A stretch of DNA of 64,000 nt, taken from positions 248,001 to 312,000 of the forward strand of contig NZ_SJPG01000001.1 in the NCBI RefSeq assembly GCF_007859715.1. Direction: 5' to 3'. Shown here piece by piece: positions 20,187 through 29,804 of this stretch (positions are counted from its first letter, which is position 1; each line of letters begins with the position of its first letter). This stretch comes from Rubinisphaera italica. GTDB taxonomy: Bacteria; Planctomycetota; Planctomycetia; Planctomycetales; Planctomycetaceae. The notes under the pieces are model-generated. The model worked only from the letters and a program-made list of their open reading frames with translations, was not told where the DNA came from and made no database searches. Made by a program: the position numbers and the translations under genes.

Positions 20187-21656
20187 ATGAAACCAGCGAT
20201 TGATTACCACAGACTGGCTCAGCGACGGCAGTTTTTTGCTTCGAGTGGATTGAGTCTGGGTGGGATGGCTTACGCAATGTTATCAGGAGCGGGAACATCG
20301 CAGGCAATTGCGGCTTCGAGAGAACAGGTCAATCCTCCGTTGCCGGGGTTGCCGCATTTTGCACCGAAGGCAAAACGGCTGATCTATCTGCACATGAACG
20401 GGGCTCCGTCTCAGTTGGATCTGTTCGATTACAAGCCGGGCTTGCAGGACCATTACGATCAGGAATTGCCGGATTCAGTCCGCAACGGTCAACGCATTAC
20501 CACGATGACGAGCGGACAATCCCGGTTCCCGGTCGCGCCAAGTAAGTTCGCCTTTAAGCCGTGTGGGCAAAGCGGCATCCTGATGAGCGAACTCGTCCCT
20601 TATATGCAGGAGATCGCCGATGAGATCACGATGATTAAATCGGTACACACCGAAGCCATTAACCACGATCCGGCTTGTACGTTCGTGATGACCGGCAGCG
20701 AGATTCCAGGCAAGCCGAGCTTGGGTTCCTGGCTCAGTTATGGGCTGGGAAGTGAAAGTAACGAGTTACCGGCATTTGTGGTGTTTACGCCAACTTTTCC
20801 GGCTGGAAGTCAGGCCCAGGCGTTGTTTACACGCATGTGGAGCAGCGGATTTCTGCCGACTTCTCACAATGGTGTCGCATTAAGAGGAACGGGGGATCCT
20901 GTTTTGTTCATTCGTAACCCGCCAGGTGTAACGGGCGAGGATCGTCGAAAAATGCTTGATGCGCTCGGGCAACTCAATCAGAAGACTTATGAACGTCTGG
21001 GCGATCCCGAAACGCAAACGCGAATCGCTCAGTACGAAATGGCGTTTCGCATGCAGACGAGCGTGCCCGATCTGACCGACCTGAGCAGTGAATCGAAAGA
21101 AACGCTCGAAATGTACGGGCCCAATGTTGAGAAGATGGGAACGTATGCTTCAAGTGCGATCCTGGCTCGTCGTCTCATTGAACGGGGAACGCGTGTCGTG
21201 CAGATTCTGCATCGGGGTTGGGATCAGCACAACAACTTACCGAAGCTGATTAAAAATCAATCTGAAGATGTCGACCAGCCAACGGCAGCCTTGATCAAAG
21301 ATTTGAAACAACGGGGACTGCTTGAAGATACGCTCGTCGTATTCGGTGGTGAGTTCGGAAGAACGGTTTATTCTCAAGGGACACTCACCAAAGAGAATTA
21401 CGGCCGCGATCATCATCCGCGAAACTTCTGCATGTGGATGGCAGGTGGAGGTGTTCGCAAAGGGATGACATACGGTCAGACGGATGATTTCAGCTATAAC
21501 ATCACTGAAAATCCAGTACACCTGAACGATTTGAACGCCACGATACTGCATTGTATGGGGATTGATGATCGCAAACTGAGCTATCGTTTCCAGGGACTGG
21601 ATCAGCGTTTGACAGGTGTCGAGGCTCCTACGGTGGTGAAGGAAATTCTCAGTTAA
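20187..21656 (+). CDS. DUF1501 protein, Tat-exported
   Basis: The product has 489 residues. It has a twin-arginine-type leader (R13-R14-QFF followed by a hydrophobic stretch and AIAAS). DUF1501 proteins are related to the alkaline-phosphatase/sulfatase superfamily; visible features are [22 protein letters not shown] near the N-terminus and the late [12 protein letters not shown] and [18 protein letters not shown] segments with potential metal-binding histidines. It is typically encoded directly after a PSCyt/DUF1553 gene, as here. A second pair is at 45468-49757. The molecular function is unknown. Confidence 0.92.
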   Translation: MKPAIDYHRLAQRRQFFASSGLSLGGMAYAMLSGAGTSQAIAASREQVNPPLPGLPHFAPKAKRLIYLHMNGAPSQLDLFDYKPGLQDHYDQELPDSVRNGQRITTMTSGQSRFPVAPSKFAFKPCGQSGILMSELVPYMQEIADEITMIKSVHTEAINHDPACTFVMTGSEIPGKPSLGSWLSYGLGSESNELPAFVVFTPTFPAGSQAQALFTRMWSSGFLPTSHNGVALRGTGDPVLFIRNPPGVTGEDRRKMLDALGQLNQKTYERLGDPETQTRIAQYEMAFRMQTSVPDLTDLSSESKETLEMYGPNVEKMGTYASSAILARRLIERGTRVVQILHRGWDQHNNLPKLIKNQSEDVDQPTAALIKDLKQRGLLEDTLVVFGGEFGRTVYSQGTLTKENYGRDHHPRNFCMWMAGGGVRKGMTYGQTDDFSYNITENPVHLNDLNATILHCMGIDDRKLSYRFQGLDQRLTGVEAPTVVKEILS

Positions 21657-21673
21657 TTTATTAGATGCCTGTC

Positions 21674-22474
21674 CTACAGGAGATTGATCGGGTCAGATTC
21701 GATCTGGCTGGCAAAGCAATGAATTTGGGGAAATTCATTTTGAAGTATTTTCGCCAGTTTTTCGCAGGCAAAACGTTCCGAGTGAAAATGTCCAACGAGA
21801 ACGAGTGCGATTCCCCGCTGACGAGCTTCCAGACAGGCATGGAAACGAGCTTCTCCCGTGACGAGAACCTGACAACCCTGTGTCTGAGCCTGTTTCATGT
21901 ACTCAGCAGCAGCTCCACAGGCGATTCCGGCTTTGGAGATTTTGGCATCTAACTGGCCGACAAATTGGACAGGCTCGATGCTCAGTAATGATTTGATCTG
22001 CAAAATAAAGTCCTGAAGGAGCATTGGGGGCGTCAATGTGCCCATGCGGCCTGACCCCAATCCGGTACCAGCTAGTTCCTGATCTGCGGATGACTGCAGT
22101 GGCAGGCAATTCTGCAATTTCAGCCGTTCGCACCATTGCTGATTGATTCCCCGAGCAGCACTGTCAAAAGCGGTATGTGGCGAATACACAGCAATATTAT
22201 TCCTCGCCAGATCGAGTAGCATTGCACCTTCGGACGTCTCTGTGGTGATCCGTTGAACGGCACGGAACAGGATCGGATGATGTGTGACGATCAGGCCAAC
22301 ATTCTTTTCGATGGCTTCAGTCGCTACGTCTGGAGTCAGTGTCAGGCAGGTCATGACCGAAGAAATATCCTGCTCACTTTTCCCCAGAAGCAGGCCGACA
22401 TTGTCCCAATCCTCAGCCAGTTCAAGAGGGGCAAACGTCTGTAAATACTGCAGAATAAGATCGCAAGATGTCAT
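21674..22474 (-). CDS. Nif3-like dinuclear metal centre protein
   Basis: The product has 266 residues, the size of the short YbgI/Nif3 form. Family signatures: LAEDWDNVGLLLG near the N-terminus, the metal-binding VTHHPILF, YSPHTAFDSAARGIN, GLGSGRMG, and near the end VTGEARFHACLEARQRG with VGHFHSER supplying further ligands. The proteins form hexameric toroids with two metals; some are GTP cyclohydrolase-like, but the physiological reaction is not settled. It converges with the DUF1501 gene and is divergent from the histidine kinase. Confidence 0.93.
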   Translation of the reverse strand: MTSCDLILQYLQTFAPLELAEDWDNVGLLLGKSEQDISSVMTCLTLTPDVATEAIEKNVGLIVTHHPILFRAVQRITTETSEGAMLLDLARNNIAVYSPHTAFDSAARGINQQWCERLKLQNCLPLQSSADQELAGTGLGSGRMGTLTPPMLLQDFILQIKSLLSIEPVQFVGQLDAKISKAGIACGAAAEYMKQAQTQGCQVLVTGEARFHACLEARQRGIALVLVGHFHSERFACEKLAKILQNEFPQIHCFASQIESDPINLL

Positions 22475-22650
22475 GAAAGTTCCCAGAGCGTTCGAGAGGC
22501 AAGAATGTAATCTTTCTCACTTTAGGTCAGTTGGGCAAAAATCTTCAAGGCAATGTATGGAAGTCTTTCAGAGGAAGCTTACAATATTAAAAAATGTTCA
22601 CCGCCACCTTACTATATCTATACAAACTGTAACTTTTGGTAACCCGCTTT

Positions 22651-25473
22651 ATGTTGCAAGGATTGCTGAAGCTCTTTGACACAACAGGTTTTCCGCCACG
22701 CTGGTATTGCGGTCCTATGTGGGTGCAGGAGCCAATCTGGGGATGGATGCACATCATTTCTGATGCGGCGATCTGGGGTGCCTACATGGCAATTCCTCTA
22801 GTGCTTTTTTATTTCCTGCGCCGTCGAAAAGATCTCCCGCAGCCTCGTATCATCGTGCTGTTTGGGGCTTTCATTTTATGCTGTGGATTTACTCATCTGA
22901 TAGATGCGTTGATTTTTGAATGGCCAATTTATCGACTCGCGGGTTTGATGAAACTCATCACAGCTGTTGTTTCCTGGCTTACAGTATTTGCTTTAATACC
23001 AATAATCCCGCCGATTCTTGCGTTTCGCAGTCCAACTCAACTCGAAAATATTATTTCCGAGCGAACTCAGGAATTGCAGAAACTGACTCAGGAACTGCAA
23101 AGGCAAGTCGAAACTCACAACCAGATCTCTCTGGAACTCGAAAAGGAGAAAGAAAAACTCCAGCTGGTTTTGGAAGCTGGAGGAATGGGGACCTGGAATT
23201 GGGATTTAAAGAGTGGCTACATCAACCTGGATGATTTTGAACAGGGATTATTAGGTCTTGGAAAAGAAAACGGCATCATTCGGATCGAAGAATTTATGGA
23301 GTATGTTCACCCGAATGATGTCCATGAGTTAAACAATGCCCTGCAGGTTACTTCTGAAGAAGGTAAAGAATACAATCACGAATTCCGCTTTAAAAACTCA
23401 GAATCCGATTATCGCTGGCTGGCCGGGCGGGGAGGGATCGTTCACGCAGAATCTGGTGAAGTGACTCATATGTATGGTGTCAATTTCGACATCACAGCTC
23501 GCAAGAATGCAGAAAATCAGATCGCTAAAAATGAGCAGAAACTCCAGCGAATTCTGGGCAGTCTGACCAGTTTTGTTGGTGTTCTCGACATTGAAGGTCA
23601 TCTGACAAACATCAACCGTTTTGCGACCGAGCATATGCAGGTGCAGGACGATGACGTCCTCGGACAATTTCTGTGGGATTGCCCCTGGTGGTCGCAGGAC
23701 CAGGAAGCTCGAAAGCAACTCAAACAGGCCGTCAAGGATGTTGGAAAAGATAAAAAAATACGCTTTGATATCGAAGCGAGAATCTCAGATGAAGAAACGA
23801 TTTCTCTCGATTTCAGTCTGGTACCTGTTTATGACATTCAGGGAAATGTGAAATCTCTGGTCGCTTCCGGGATCGATATTACTTCCCGCAAGCAAGTCGA
23901 AGAAACTCTTCGGCTGCATACCAGAGCAATCGAATTTGCTAAGAACGGGATTCTTATTACCGATGCGCAACATGAGGATGATCCGATTATTTATTGCAAT
24001 GCCGCTTTTGAAGCATTGACGGGATATCCAATTGAGGAAGCGCTCGGAAAGAATTGCCGATTCCTTCAGGGGCCGGAAACCGATCCCGCCAAGGTACAAG
24101 AGCTACGCCAGGCCATTGAAAACCGTGTCGAATGTCAAGTCACGATGCTAAATTATCGCAAGGATGGAACTCCATTCTGGAATGATCTGCAAATTTCTCC
24201 TGTGGTGGATACCAGTGGAAACACGACTCATTATATTGGCGTCCAAGCCGATGCCAGTGAGCGCATGCGATATGAGCAATCACTGATTCAGGCCCGTCAG
24301 GCTGCCGATCAGGCGAATCAGGCCAAGAGTAATTTTCTGGCAAACATGAGTCATGAAATTCGCACCCCGATGACTTCCATTCTCGGTTGTGCGGATCTGC
24401 TGTTTCAACAAATCGACGAACACTCCTCTAAGGAAGTTGTTCGAGTCATTCGAGAACAGGGCCAAATGCTTCTGGGAATCCTCAACGATATTCTCGACCT
24501 CTCTAAAATTGAAGCGGGAAAACTTGAACTCCAGAAGTCCCCCAGTCAAATTTCGAGGATTATCGATTCGGTGATTTCTCTGATGCAACCAATTGCAATC
24601 GAAAAGCAGTTAGAAATGAGCGTTCACTATTTGACAAAAATCCCCAATTTCGCCTTGATCGATCCTTTGCGAGTCAGGCAGATTTTGATGAATCTGGTCA
24701 ATAACGCCATCAAATTTACAGATCAAGGAACAGTTCGTCTCGAAGTGGTTTGTGAGGAAAAGGGGAATTTTCTAGAGTTGTGTATTCACGTCGTTGATAC
24801 CGGTGTGGGAATTGAGCAGGAAAATTTGAATCAGATTTTTGAAGCTTTTACTCAGAATTATCGCACTTTGAATAAATCGAGATCGGGAACGGGTTTGGGG
24901 CTCACGATTTGTCAGCATCTCTCTAAAATGATGGGAGGAGAAATTCTGGCTGAAAGTCAAATTGATTCCGGCAGCCGTTTCACATTGAAGCTCCCTTTAG
25001 AAAAGACTCCAGAAATGACGCAGGTTGACCCCGATTCTCTGGATAGAGAATTAAACCCGCATGATCTGCACCAGATTTCAGATGCGAAAATTCCTGCTCG
25101 CGTCTTAATCGCTGAGGATTCACGCGGAATTCAATTCCTGCTGACACGTCTGCTGGAAAAGAAAGTGAAATACGTTGAAGTGGTCGAGAACGGACAACTT
25201 GCGATTGAAGCTGTCGAACGTGCTCAGGCGGAAGAAAATCCTTTTGACATGATCCTCATGGATATGCAAATGCCAGTGATGAACGGACATGATGCAACAC
25301 GTAAACTGCGATCCCTGGACTTTCAGAAACCCATAATTGCATTAACCGCAGAAGCGATGGCCGGTGATCGTGAAAGTTGCCTCCGGGCCGGCTGCAGCGA
25401 CTACCTGTCCAAACCGATCAGCATTGAAAGCCTGATCGAAATTTTGAATCGTTATCTCATCCCACAATCATAA
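22651..25473 (+). CDS. Hybrid histidine kinase with ethylene-receptor-like membrane domain and LOV domain
   Basis: The product has 940 residues from the ATG at 22651; the frame opens at a TTG at 22636 with no better signal. Domains: a three-helix membrane domain (about 30-130) like plant ETR1, with D38, Y45, I48, P49, I75, C78 and H82 matching ETR1 D25, Y32, I35, P36, I62, C65 and H69; a coiled coil (about 133-180); PAS (about 180-300); PAS (about 300-425); LOV (about 427-540) with reactive C469 in GKNCRFLQG and flavin contacts in LNYRKDGTPFWN and GVQAD; HisKA with H568 (MSHEIRTP); HATPase (about 670-785, with NLVNNAIKF, DTGVGI, GTGLGL); and receiver (about 816-935) with D871 and KP. It should sense signals at the membrane and by light and phosphorylate an unlinked partner. 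No cognate regulator is adjacent. Confidence 0.93.
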   Translation: MLQGLLKLFDTTGFPPRWYCGPMWVQEPIWGWMHIISDAAIWGAYMAIPLVLFYFLRRRKDLPQPRIIVLFGAFILCCGFTHLIDALIFEWPIYRLAGLMKLITAVVSWLTVFALIPIIPPILAFRSPTQLENIISERTQELQKLTQELQRQVETHNQISLELEKEKEKLQLVLEAGGMGTWNWDLKSGYINLDDFEQGLLGLGKENGIIRIEEFMEYVHPNDVHELNNALQVTSEEGKEYNHEFRFKNSESDYRWLAGRGGIVHAESGEVTHMYGVNFDITARKNAENQIAKNEQKLQRILGSLTSFVGVLDIEGHLTNINRFATEHMQVQDDDVLGQFLWDCPWWSQDQEARKQLKQAVKDVGKDKKIRFDIEARISDEETISLDFSLVPVYDIQGNVKSLVASGIDITSRKQVEETLRLHTRAIEFAKNGILITDAQHEDDPIIYCNAAFEALTGYPIEEALGKNCRFLQGPETDPAKVQELRQAIENRVECQVTMLNYRKDGTPFWNDLQISPVVDTSGNTTHYIGVQADASERMRYEQSLIQARQAADQANQAKSNFLANMSHEIRTPMTSILGCADLLFQQIDEHSSKEVVRVIREQGQMLLGILNDILDLSKIEAGKLELQKSPSQISRIIDSVISLMQPIAIEKQLEMSVHYLTKIPNFALIDPLRVRQILMNLVNNAIKFTDQGTVRLEVVCEEKGNFLELCIHVVDTGVGIEQENLNQIFEAFTQNYRTLNKSRSGTGLGLTICQHLSKMMGGEILAESQIDSGSRFTLKLPLEKTPEMTQVDPDSLDRELNPHDLHQISDAKIPARVLIAEDSRGIQFLLTRLLEKKVKYVEVVENGQLAIEAVERAQAEENPFDMILMDMQMPVMNGHDATRKLRSLDFQKPIIALTAEAMAGDRESCLRAGCSDYLSKPISIESLIEILNRYLIPQS

Positions 25474-25507
25474 TAATCTCGATCTTCCTCTTTGTACATC
25501 GGATTCC

Positions 25508-26296
25508 ATGAACTCAACACACAAACAAGCCTCAGATTCACCAGTCATCCTGATTACCGGAAGCGGAAAGCGGCGTGTCGGGAATGTGGTAGCCGAGCAC
25601 TTTGCGACTCTCGGGTATCGGATCGCTTTACACTATCATTCCTCCCGGGAAGAGGCTCTTGGTTCTCGACAACGGCTTTTAAAAGAAGGAGCTGACTGCG
25701 AAATTTTCTCGGCTGATGTCTCCAATGAAGACCAGGTCAATGAAATGATACAGCATGTCCACTCACACTTCGGTGCTCTGGATGTGCTCGTGACAACCGC
25801 TTCGATCTGGTCAAAAACAGCCTGGGATGAAATCACTCCAGATCAGATTCGCAGAAACTTTGAGATCAACACACTCGGAACATTTTTATGTGCCCGGGCA
25901 GCTGGCAATTTGATGATCAATCAGCCAAAAGGTGGTTCAATCATTACGATTGGCGATTGGGCGATTGAGCGTCCCTATCTCGATCATGCCCCTTATTTTC
26001 TTTCCAAAGGTGCGATTCCAACTTTGACACGCGTCCTGGCAGTCGAGTTGGCCGAGCGGAACCCAAACATACGTGTCAATTGCATTCATCCCGGACCAGT
26101 AATGTTTCCACCAGAGACCACTGAAGCAGAGGCAGAGGAGTTAATTCAATCTACGCTGCTCAAGAAAGCAAATTGCCCGGAAATGGTAGCTCATGCCGTT
26201 GAAGGGTTTGTCAGGAATCAGTTCATTACTGGAACATGTCTGCCCGTCGATGGCGGCCGAAGTATGCATGCACCCTCCGAAAAACGTCGCCAGTAA
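25508..26296 (+). CDS. Short-chain dehydrogenase/reductase, pteridine-reductase-like
   Basis: The product has 262 residues with a Rossmann NAD(P) site; the loop is ITGSGKRRVG rather than the common TGxxxGIG, as in pteridine reductases. The active site has Y163-FLSK167 (YxxxK), while the usual catalytic serine position reads IGDWA with D150, exactly 13 residues before the tyrosine. The same Asp-Tyr-Lys arrangement and spacing occur in trypanosomatid PTR1 and in bacterial FolM. The likely reaction is NADPH-dependent reduction of dihydropterins or dihydrofolate. It starts 35 bases after the kinase gene on the same strand. Confidence 0.85.
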   Translation: MNSTHKQASDSPVILITGSGKRRVGNVVAEHFATLGYRIALHYHSSREEALGSRQRLLKEGADCEIFSADVSNEDQVNEMIQHVHSHFGALDVLVTTASIWSKTAWDEITPDQIRRNFEINTLGTFLCARAAGNLMINQPKGGSIITIGDWAIERPYLDHAPYFLSKGAIPTLTRVLAVELAERNPNIRVNCIHPGPVMFPPETTEAEAEELIQSTLLKKANCPEMVAHAVEGFVRNQFITGTCLPVDGGRSMHAPSEKRRQ

Positions 26297-26501
26297 CCAA
26301 TCCGTACCATGTTGTGGCAGAGATCCCCGAATCAGCGGTGACTTCCCTGAGGGGCTTGAATCTGCCCGGTTTTGCATTTTGCAGTCCGACTAGCCCCATT
26401 TGATTCCGTCTCTCCAAACTCCAAAATTAACTTTGTTGGAGATGATTACCTCGATAGTATTGGTTTGCAGACTTCAAAGCTCCAAGTCCACAATCATAGA
26501 A

Positions 26502-27326
26502 ATGAGTTTCAGAATGAGAATTGTTATTCCGGCATTCCTGATGCTGTTCTTCCTGTCTGCACCTGTATTGGCTCAAAAAATTGTGGCACATCGAGGAGCG
26601 TCTTTCGATGCTCCCGAAAACACACTGGCCGCATTCAAGCTTGCCTGGAAAATGGATGCCGATGCGATTGAAGGCGATTTTTACCTGACTGCGGATCAGA
26701 AAATTGTCTGCATTCACGATAAGTCTACAAAACGGACTGCCGCAGTTGAGAGGGAGATTGCAACATCAACTTACGAGGAACTCAAATCTATCGATGTCGG
26801 TTCCTGGAAAAGCCCGGAGTTTGCCGAGGAGCGAATTGCGACCCTGGAGCAAGTTCTCCAAATCGTCCCCGCTGGCAAAAACTTCCTGATTGAAATCAAA
26901 TGCGGCTCTGAAATTGTGCCGATGCTCACGAGAATCCTCAATCAAAAAATTCTGCCTTTCTCCCAGATCCGCATCATCTGCTTCGATGCCGAAGTCATCG
27001 CCGCTTGCAAGAAATCTCTGCCAGAGATCAAAGCCTTCTGGCTGACTTCATTTCGTCAGGATAAGAGAACAGGAAAATGGTCTCCATCTGTTGATGAGGT
27101 GCTGCAGACTCTCAAACGGATCAAAGCCGACGGACTCGACTCCAGAGCCGAACGGGAAGTCGTAACTGCAGAGTTTGTCACGCAGGTGAAAAATGCGGGA
27201 TATGAATTCCATATCTGGACGGTGAACGACCCCCAAGAGGCCGACCATTTTTCAGAACTGGGCGTCGATTCCATCACGACCGATCGCCCCGATTTGCTTA
27301 GTAGAGTTCTCGAAACTGCTGAATAA
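26502..27326 (+). CDS. Secreted glycerophosphodiester phosphodiesterase
   Basis: The product has 274 residues. The open frame extends upstream to 26400, but the ATG at 26502 gives a good signal peptide (MSFRMRIVIPAFLMLFFLSA, cleavage near LAQ); 26514 is an alternative. Signature motifs of the GDPD TIM barrel are present: HRGASFDAPENT, then EGDFYLTADQKIVCIHD with the metal and acid-base residues, EIKCG, and the C-terminal HIWTVNDPQEADHF. It releases glycerol-3-phosphate from deacylated phospholipids outside the cytoplasm. Confidence 0.93.
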   Translation: MSFRMRIVIPAFLMLFFLSAPVLAQKIVAHRGASFDAPENTLAAFKLAWKMDADAIEGDFYLTADQKIVCIHDKSTKRTAAVEREIATSTYEELKSIDVGSWKSPEFAEERIATLEQVLQIVPAGKNFLIEIKCGSEIVPMLTRILNQKILPFSQIRIICFDAEVIAACKKSLPEIKAFWLTSFRQDKRTGKWSPSVDEVLQTLKRIKADGLDSRAEREVVTAEFVTQVKNAGYEFHIWTVNDPQEADHFSELGVDSITTDRPDLLSRVLETAE

Positions 27327-27352
27327 ATTTCATCGCAGCTAAGAGGACCTTC

Positions 27353-28267
27353 TTAAGAATTCTGCTGCTTTTCCCGCAGTTTCTCGGCCTGGTACTGCTC
27401 TTCCATTTCAATCAGCGTCGCCTCATCGACTGTTTTATTAACGCGAGCCAACCCGAGTTCGATGGCTCGAAAGCGGCGTTTGAACTTTGCATTAGTGCGA
27501 CGGAGTGCTTCTTCCGGATTCAGTTTCCAGCGGCGGGCGATATTGGCCAGCACGAAGAGAACATCGCCTAATTCATCCTCAGCCCGTTGGCGTCGGGCCT
27601 CATCCTCCATTTTCTCATCGGGCGTATGCGTTGCTTCGATTGCGATTTCGGTGACTTCTGGATTCGTGTCTCCATAAAGTTCCTCGCGCAGTTCATTAAG
27701 TTCTTCATCGAGTTTGGCGAACAGCATATCGCGATGCGGGAAATCGTATCCGACTTTAGCCGCCTTTTCCTGGAGGCGAGCAGCCGCCATTAATGCCGGG
27801 AGGTCTTTAGGAAGGCCATCCAGTTTCGATTCTTTTTTCGGTTTGCCTTCTGTTTGCTTGATTCGTTCCCAAGTCACTTTCACCGCTTCAGCATCTTCGA
27901 CATTTTCTGTGCTGAATACATGCGGATGACGGCGAATCATTTTTTCAGTGATAACCCGAACCACATCCACGATCGAGAATCGACCTTCATCAGCTCCGAT
28001 TTGCGAATCGAGCATCACCTGCAGAAGCACATCTCCCAATTCTTCGACGATAGCCGTATCTTCACCTGAGTCGATCGCTTCGAGCAACTCGTAAGTCTCT
28101 TCCAGCGTGAAAGGTTTGATCGTTTCGAGCGTCTGCACCCGGTCCCATGGACAACCTTCCGGTGATCGCAGATGGGCAATCACTTCACACAGTCGCCAGA
28201 ACTCGCTTTCCACCTGTTCGCGGTCAGGAGGTACGCCAGTTGTTTCTGGTTTGGGAGTAGAATTCAT
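27353..28267 (-). CDS. mazG: Nucleoside triphosphate pyrophosphohydrolase MazG
   Basis: The product has 304 residues from the ATG at 28267 (a GTG at 28303 would add 12). It hydrolyses NTPs to NMP and pyrophosphate and removes aberrant nucleotides. Two MazG domains are visible: the first with GCPWDRVQT, the metal motif [11 protein letters not shown] and [10 protein letters not shown]; the second with [12 protein letters not shown] and [20 protein letters not shown]. The N-terminus of about 15 residues is extra and disordered-looking. The gene converges with the phosphodiesterase gene. Confidence 0.95.
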   Translation of the reverse strand: MNSTPKPETTGVPPDREQVESEFWRLCEVIAHLRSPEGCPWDRVQTLETIKPFTLEETYELLEAIDSGEDTAIVEELGDVLLQVMLDSQIGADEGRFSIVDVVRVITEKMIRRHPHVFSTENVEDAEAVKVTWERIKQTEGKPKKESKLDGLPKDLPALMAAARLQEKAAKVGYDFPHRDMLFAKLDEELNELREELYGDTNPEVTEIAIEATHTPDEKMEDEARRQRAEDELGDVLFVLANIARRWKLNPEEALRRTNAKFKRRFRAIELGLARVNKTVDEATLIEMEEQYQAEKLREKQQNS

Positions 28268-28400
28268 GCTGGATTCGCCTGATCGAAAAATGTTCGTAAT
28301 CACATTGTGCCATGCAATTGATGATTTTTTAGCCGAATGCGACTATAATCAGTGATCGTTCACGAACACAATCGCCCCACTCAGAAACTGGAGTTTTTCA

Positions 28401-28916
28401 ATGTGGAAATCAGCGCTGCGTTTCTCGTTTCTAATGATCGCAATTAGTATTGTCACACCGATTATTGCCGATGAGCCTGAAAAGATTGAACCGCCTCAAT
28501 TGAATAAAGCCGAGCAGGCTTTTCAGGAACAGTTGAACAATGCCGTACTCGTCGGTTACTTCTCTATGGAATCTTCTAAAGAGGGACCGAATCGTCCGGA
28601 ACGCTATGAAATCCGCCGCATTAATAAAGTGAGCGATTCGACCTGGATGTTTCAAACCCGTGTGAAATACGGTAGCGTCGATACCGTCGTCCCAATCCTC
28701 GTTCCTGTCAAATGGGCCGAGGATACCCCAATGGTCTCCCTGACCGACTTCACAATTCCCGGACTGGGAACCTTCACCTGCCGTGTCCTCTTTTACGGGG
28801 ATCGCTATGCAGGAACCTGGCAGCATGGAAAAGAAGGGGGGCACATGTGGGGCAATATCGAAAAAGGCAAAGCCTCTGAACCAAACAGCAAACCGACGAG
28901 GCGACCTAAAGAGTAA
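28401..28916 (+). CDS. Secreted protein of unknown function
   Basis: The product has 171 residues with a signal peptide (cleavage near residue 23, IIADEP). The body is beta-rich (YEIRRINKVSDSTWMFQTRVKYG, FTCRVLFYGDRYAGTWQHG), and the tail is Lys/Pro-rich. I do not recognise a named family. It is divergent from mazG and followed by a long inverted repeat that may end its transcript. Confidence 0.7.
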   Translation: MWKSALRFSFLMIAISIVTPIIADEPEKIEPPQLNKAEQAFQEQLNNAVLVGYFSMESSKEGPNRPERYEIRRINKVSDSTWMFQTRVKYGSVDTVVPILVPVKWAEDTPMVSLTDFTIPGLGTFTCRVLFYGDRYAGTWQHGKEGGHMWGNIEKGKASEPNSKPTRRPKE

Positions 28917-28969
28917 GGATCTCGATTTGCGGCACTATATTAAATGATGAAGGGTGGCGGGGTATGAAG

Positions 28970-29068
28970 GTGCCACGGCTCTGTGAGCCGTGTTTATCCG
29001 TGTCATCAGAAAGTAAGAGGCTGGAAGAAATAAGATTGTCAAATGCACGGCTCACAGAGCCGTGGCAC
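28970..29068. repeat. Long inverted repeat, ggtgccacggct family
   Basis: The left arm 28970-28992 and right arm 29046-29068 are reverse complements over 23 bases, with a 53-base spacer. Each arm is itself a near-palindrome (cacggctc-tg-tgagccgtg). It lies in the gap after the secreted protein gene and before rpmE, and could form a long hairpin or cruciform. Confidence 0.85.
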
Positions 29069-29327
29069 GACCAAATGAGTTTATCTTTTGGCTGTTTTAA
29101 ATGTAACCCCAGCATTTGCAGCCACTTATGGAACACACTAACAGTTCACCCTTTGTGCTATTGAGATCGGAAAACACCAGCTTCTGTACGAAAAGCTGTC
29201 TCTGATAAGTTTCCAGCCGGATTCGCTTGTCACTCCCGGCCTGGCTGATTAGAATGCCCAATCAAATTTTGCGAATATCCCGGCTTCGGGATCTCAGTTG
29301 TGACCCGTTGCCTGTCAGGTAAAGACC

Positions 29328-29591
29328 ATGAAAAAAGACATTCACCCAAAATATCAACCTGTTGTGTTTCTCGATTCCAGTTCTCAGGACAAATTCCTGA
29401 TTCGCTCGACGATGACCTCCAAGGAAACCATCCAATGGGAAGATGGCAACGAATATCCGCTGATTAAAGTCGATATCAGCTCGTATTCTCACCCATTCTT
29501 CACTGGTCAGATGAAATACGTCGATACCGCAGGTCGTGTCGAAAAGTTCCAGAAGAAATACAACTGGGCCAAACGTGGCGAAAAATCGTAA
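29328..29591 (+). CDS. rpmE2: 50S ribosomal protein L31 type B
   Basis: The product has 87 residues and starts [19 protein letters not shown], the typical type B (cysteine-free, zinc-independent) L31 start. The family block [25 protein letters not shown] is present, giving a confident assignment. It is the first gene of a translation block with prfA and prmC, an order seen in many bacteria. Confidence 0.96.
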   Translation: MKKDIHPKYQPVVFLDSSSQDKFLIRSTMTSKETIQWEDGNEYPLIKVDISSYSHPFFTGQMKYVDTAGRVEKFQKKYNWAKRGEKS

Positions 29592-29722
29592 CCATTATCC
29601 TGCTCTTGTGTCTTCATAAAAACACACCAGCACGATACTGGTTTAGATTGCTTAGGCAGAACGCCGCAAATTTTAATGGTATGGATATGCTTTAGCTGAA
29701 TTTCGAACTACCGATGCGGTGA

Positions 29723-29758
29723 GCCGCGTTTCTCACGATGTGAGATAACGCGGCCTTT
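29723..29758 (+). terminator. Strong hairpin between rpmE2 and prfA
   Basis: The stem gccgcgtt/aacgcggc (29723-29730 with 29747-29754) continues as tctcac/gtgaga around a three-base loop with a one-base bulge. It is followed by only a short T-run (cctttg), 47 bases before the prfA start. It may end the rpmE2 transcript or act as a prfA leader structure. Confidence 0.6.
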
Positions 29759-29804
29759 GTGATAATCTGGTCAGCTCGAAAATCATTTATAAGGTGTCTC
29801 CATC

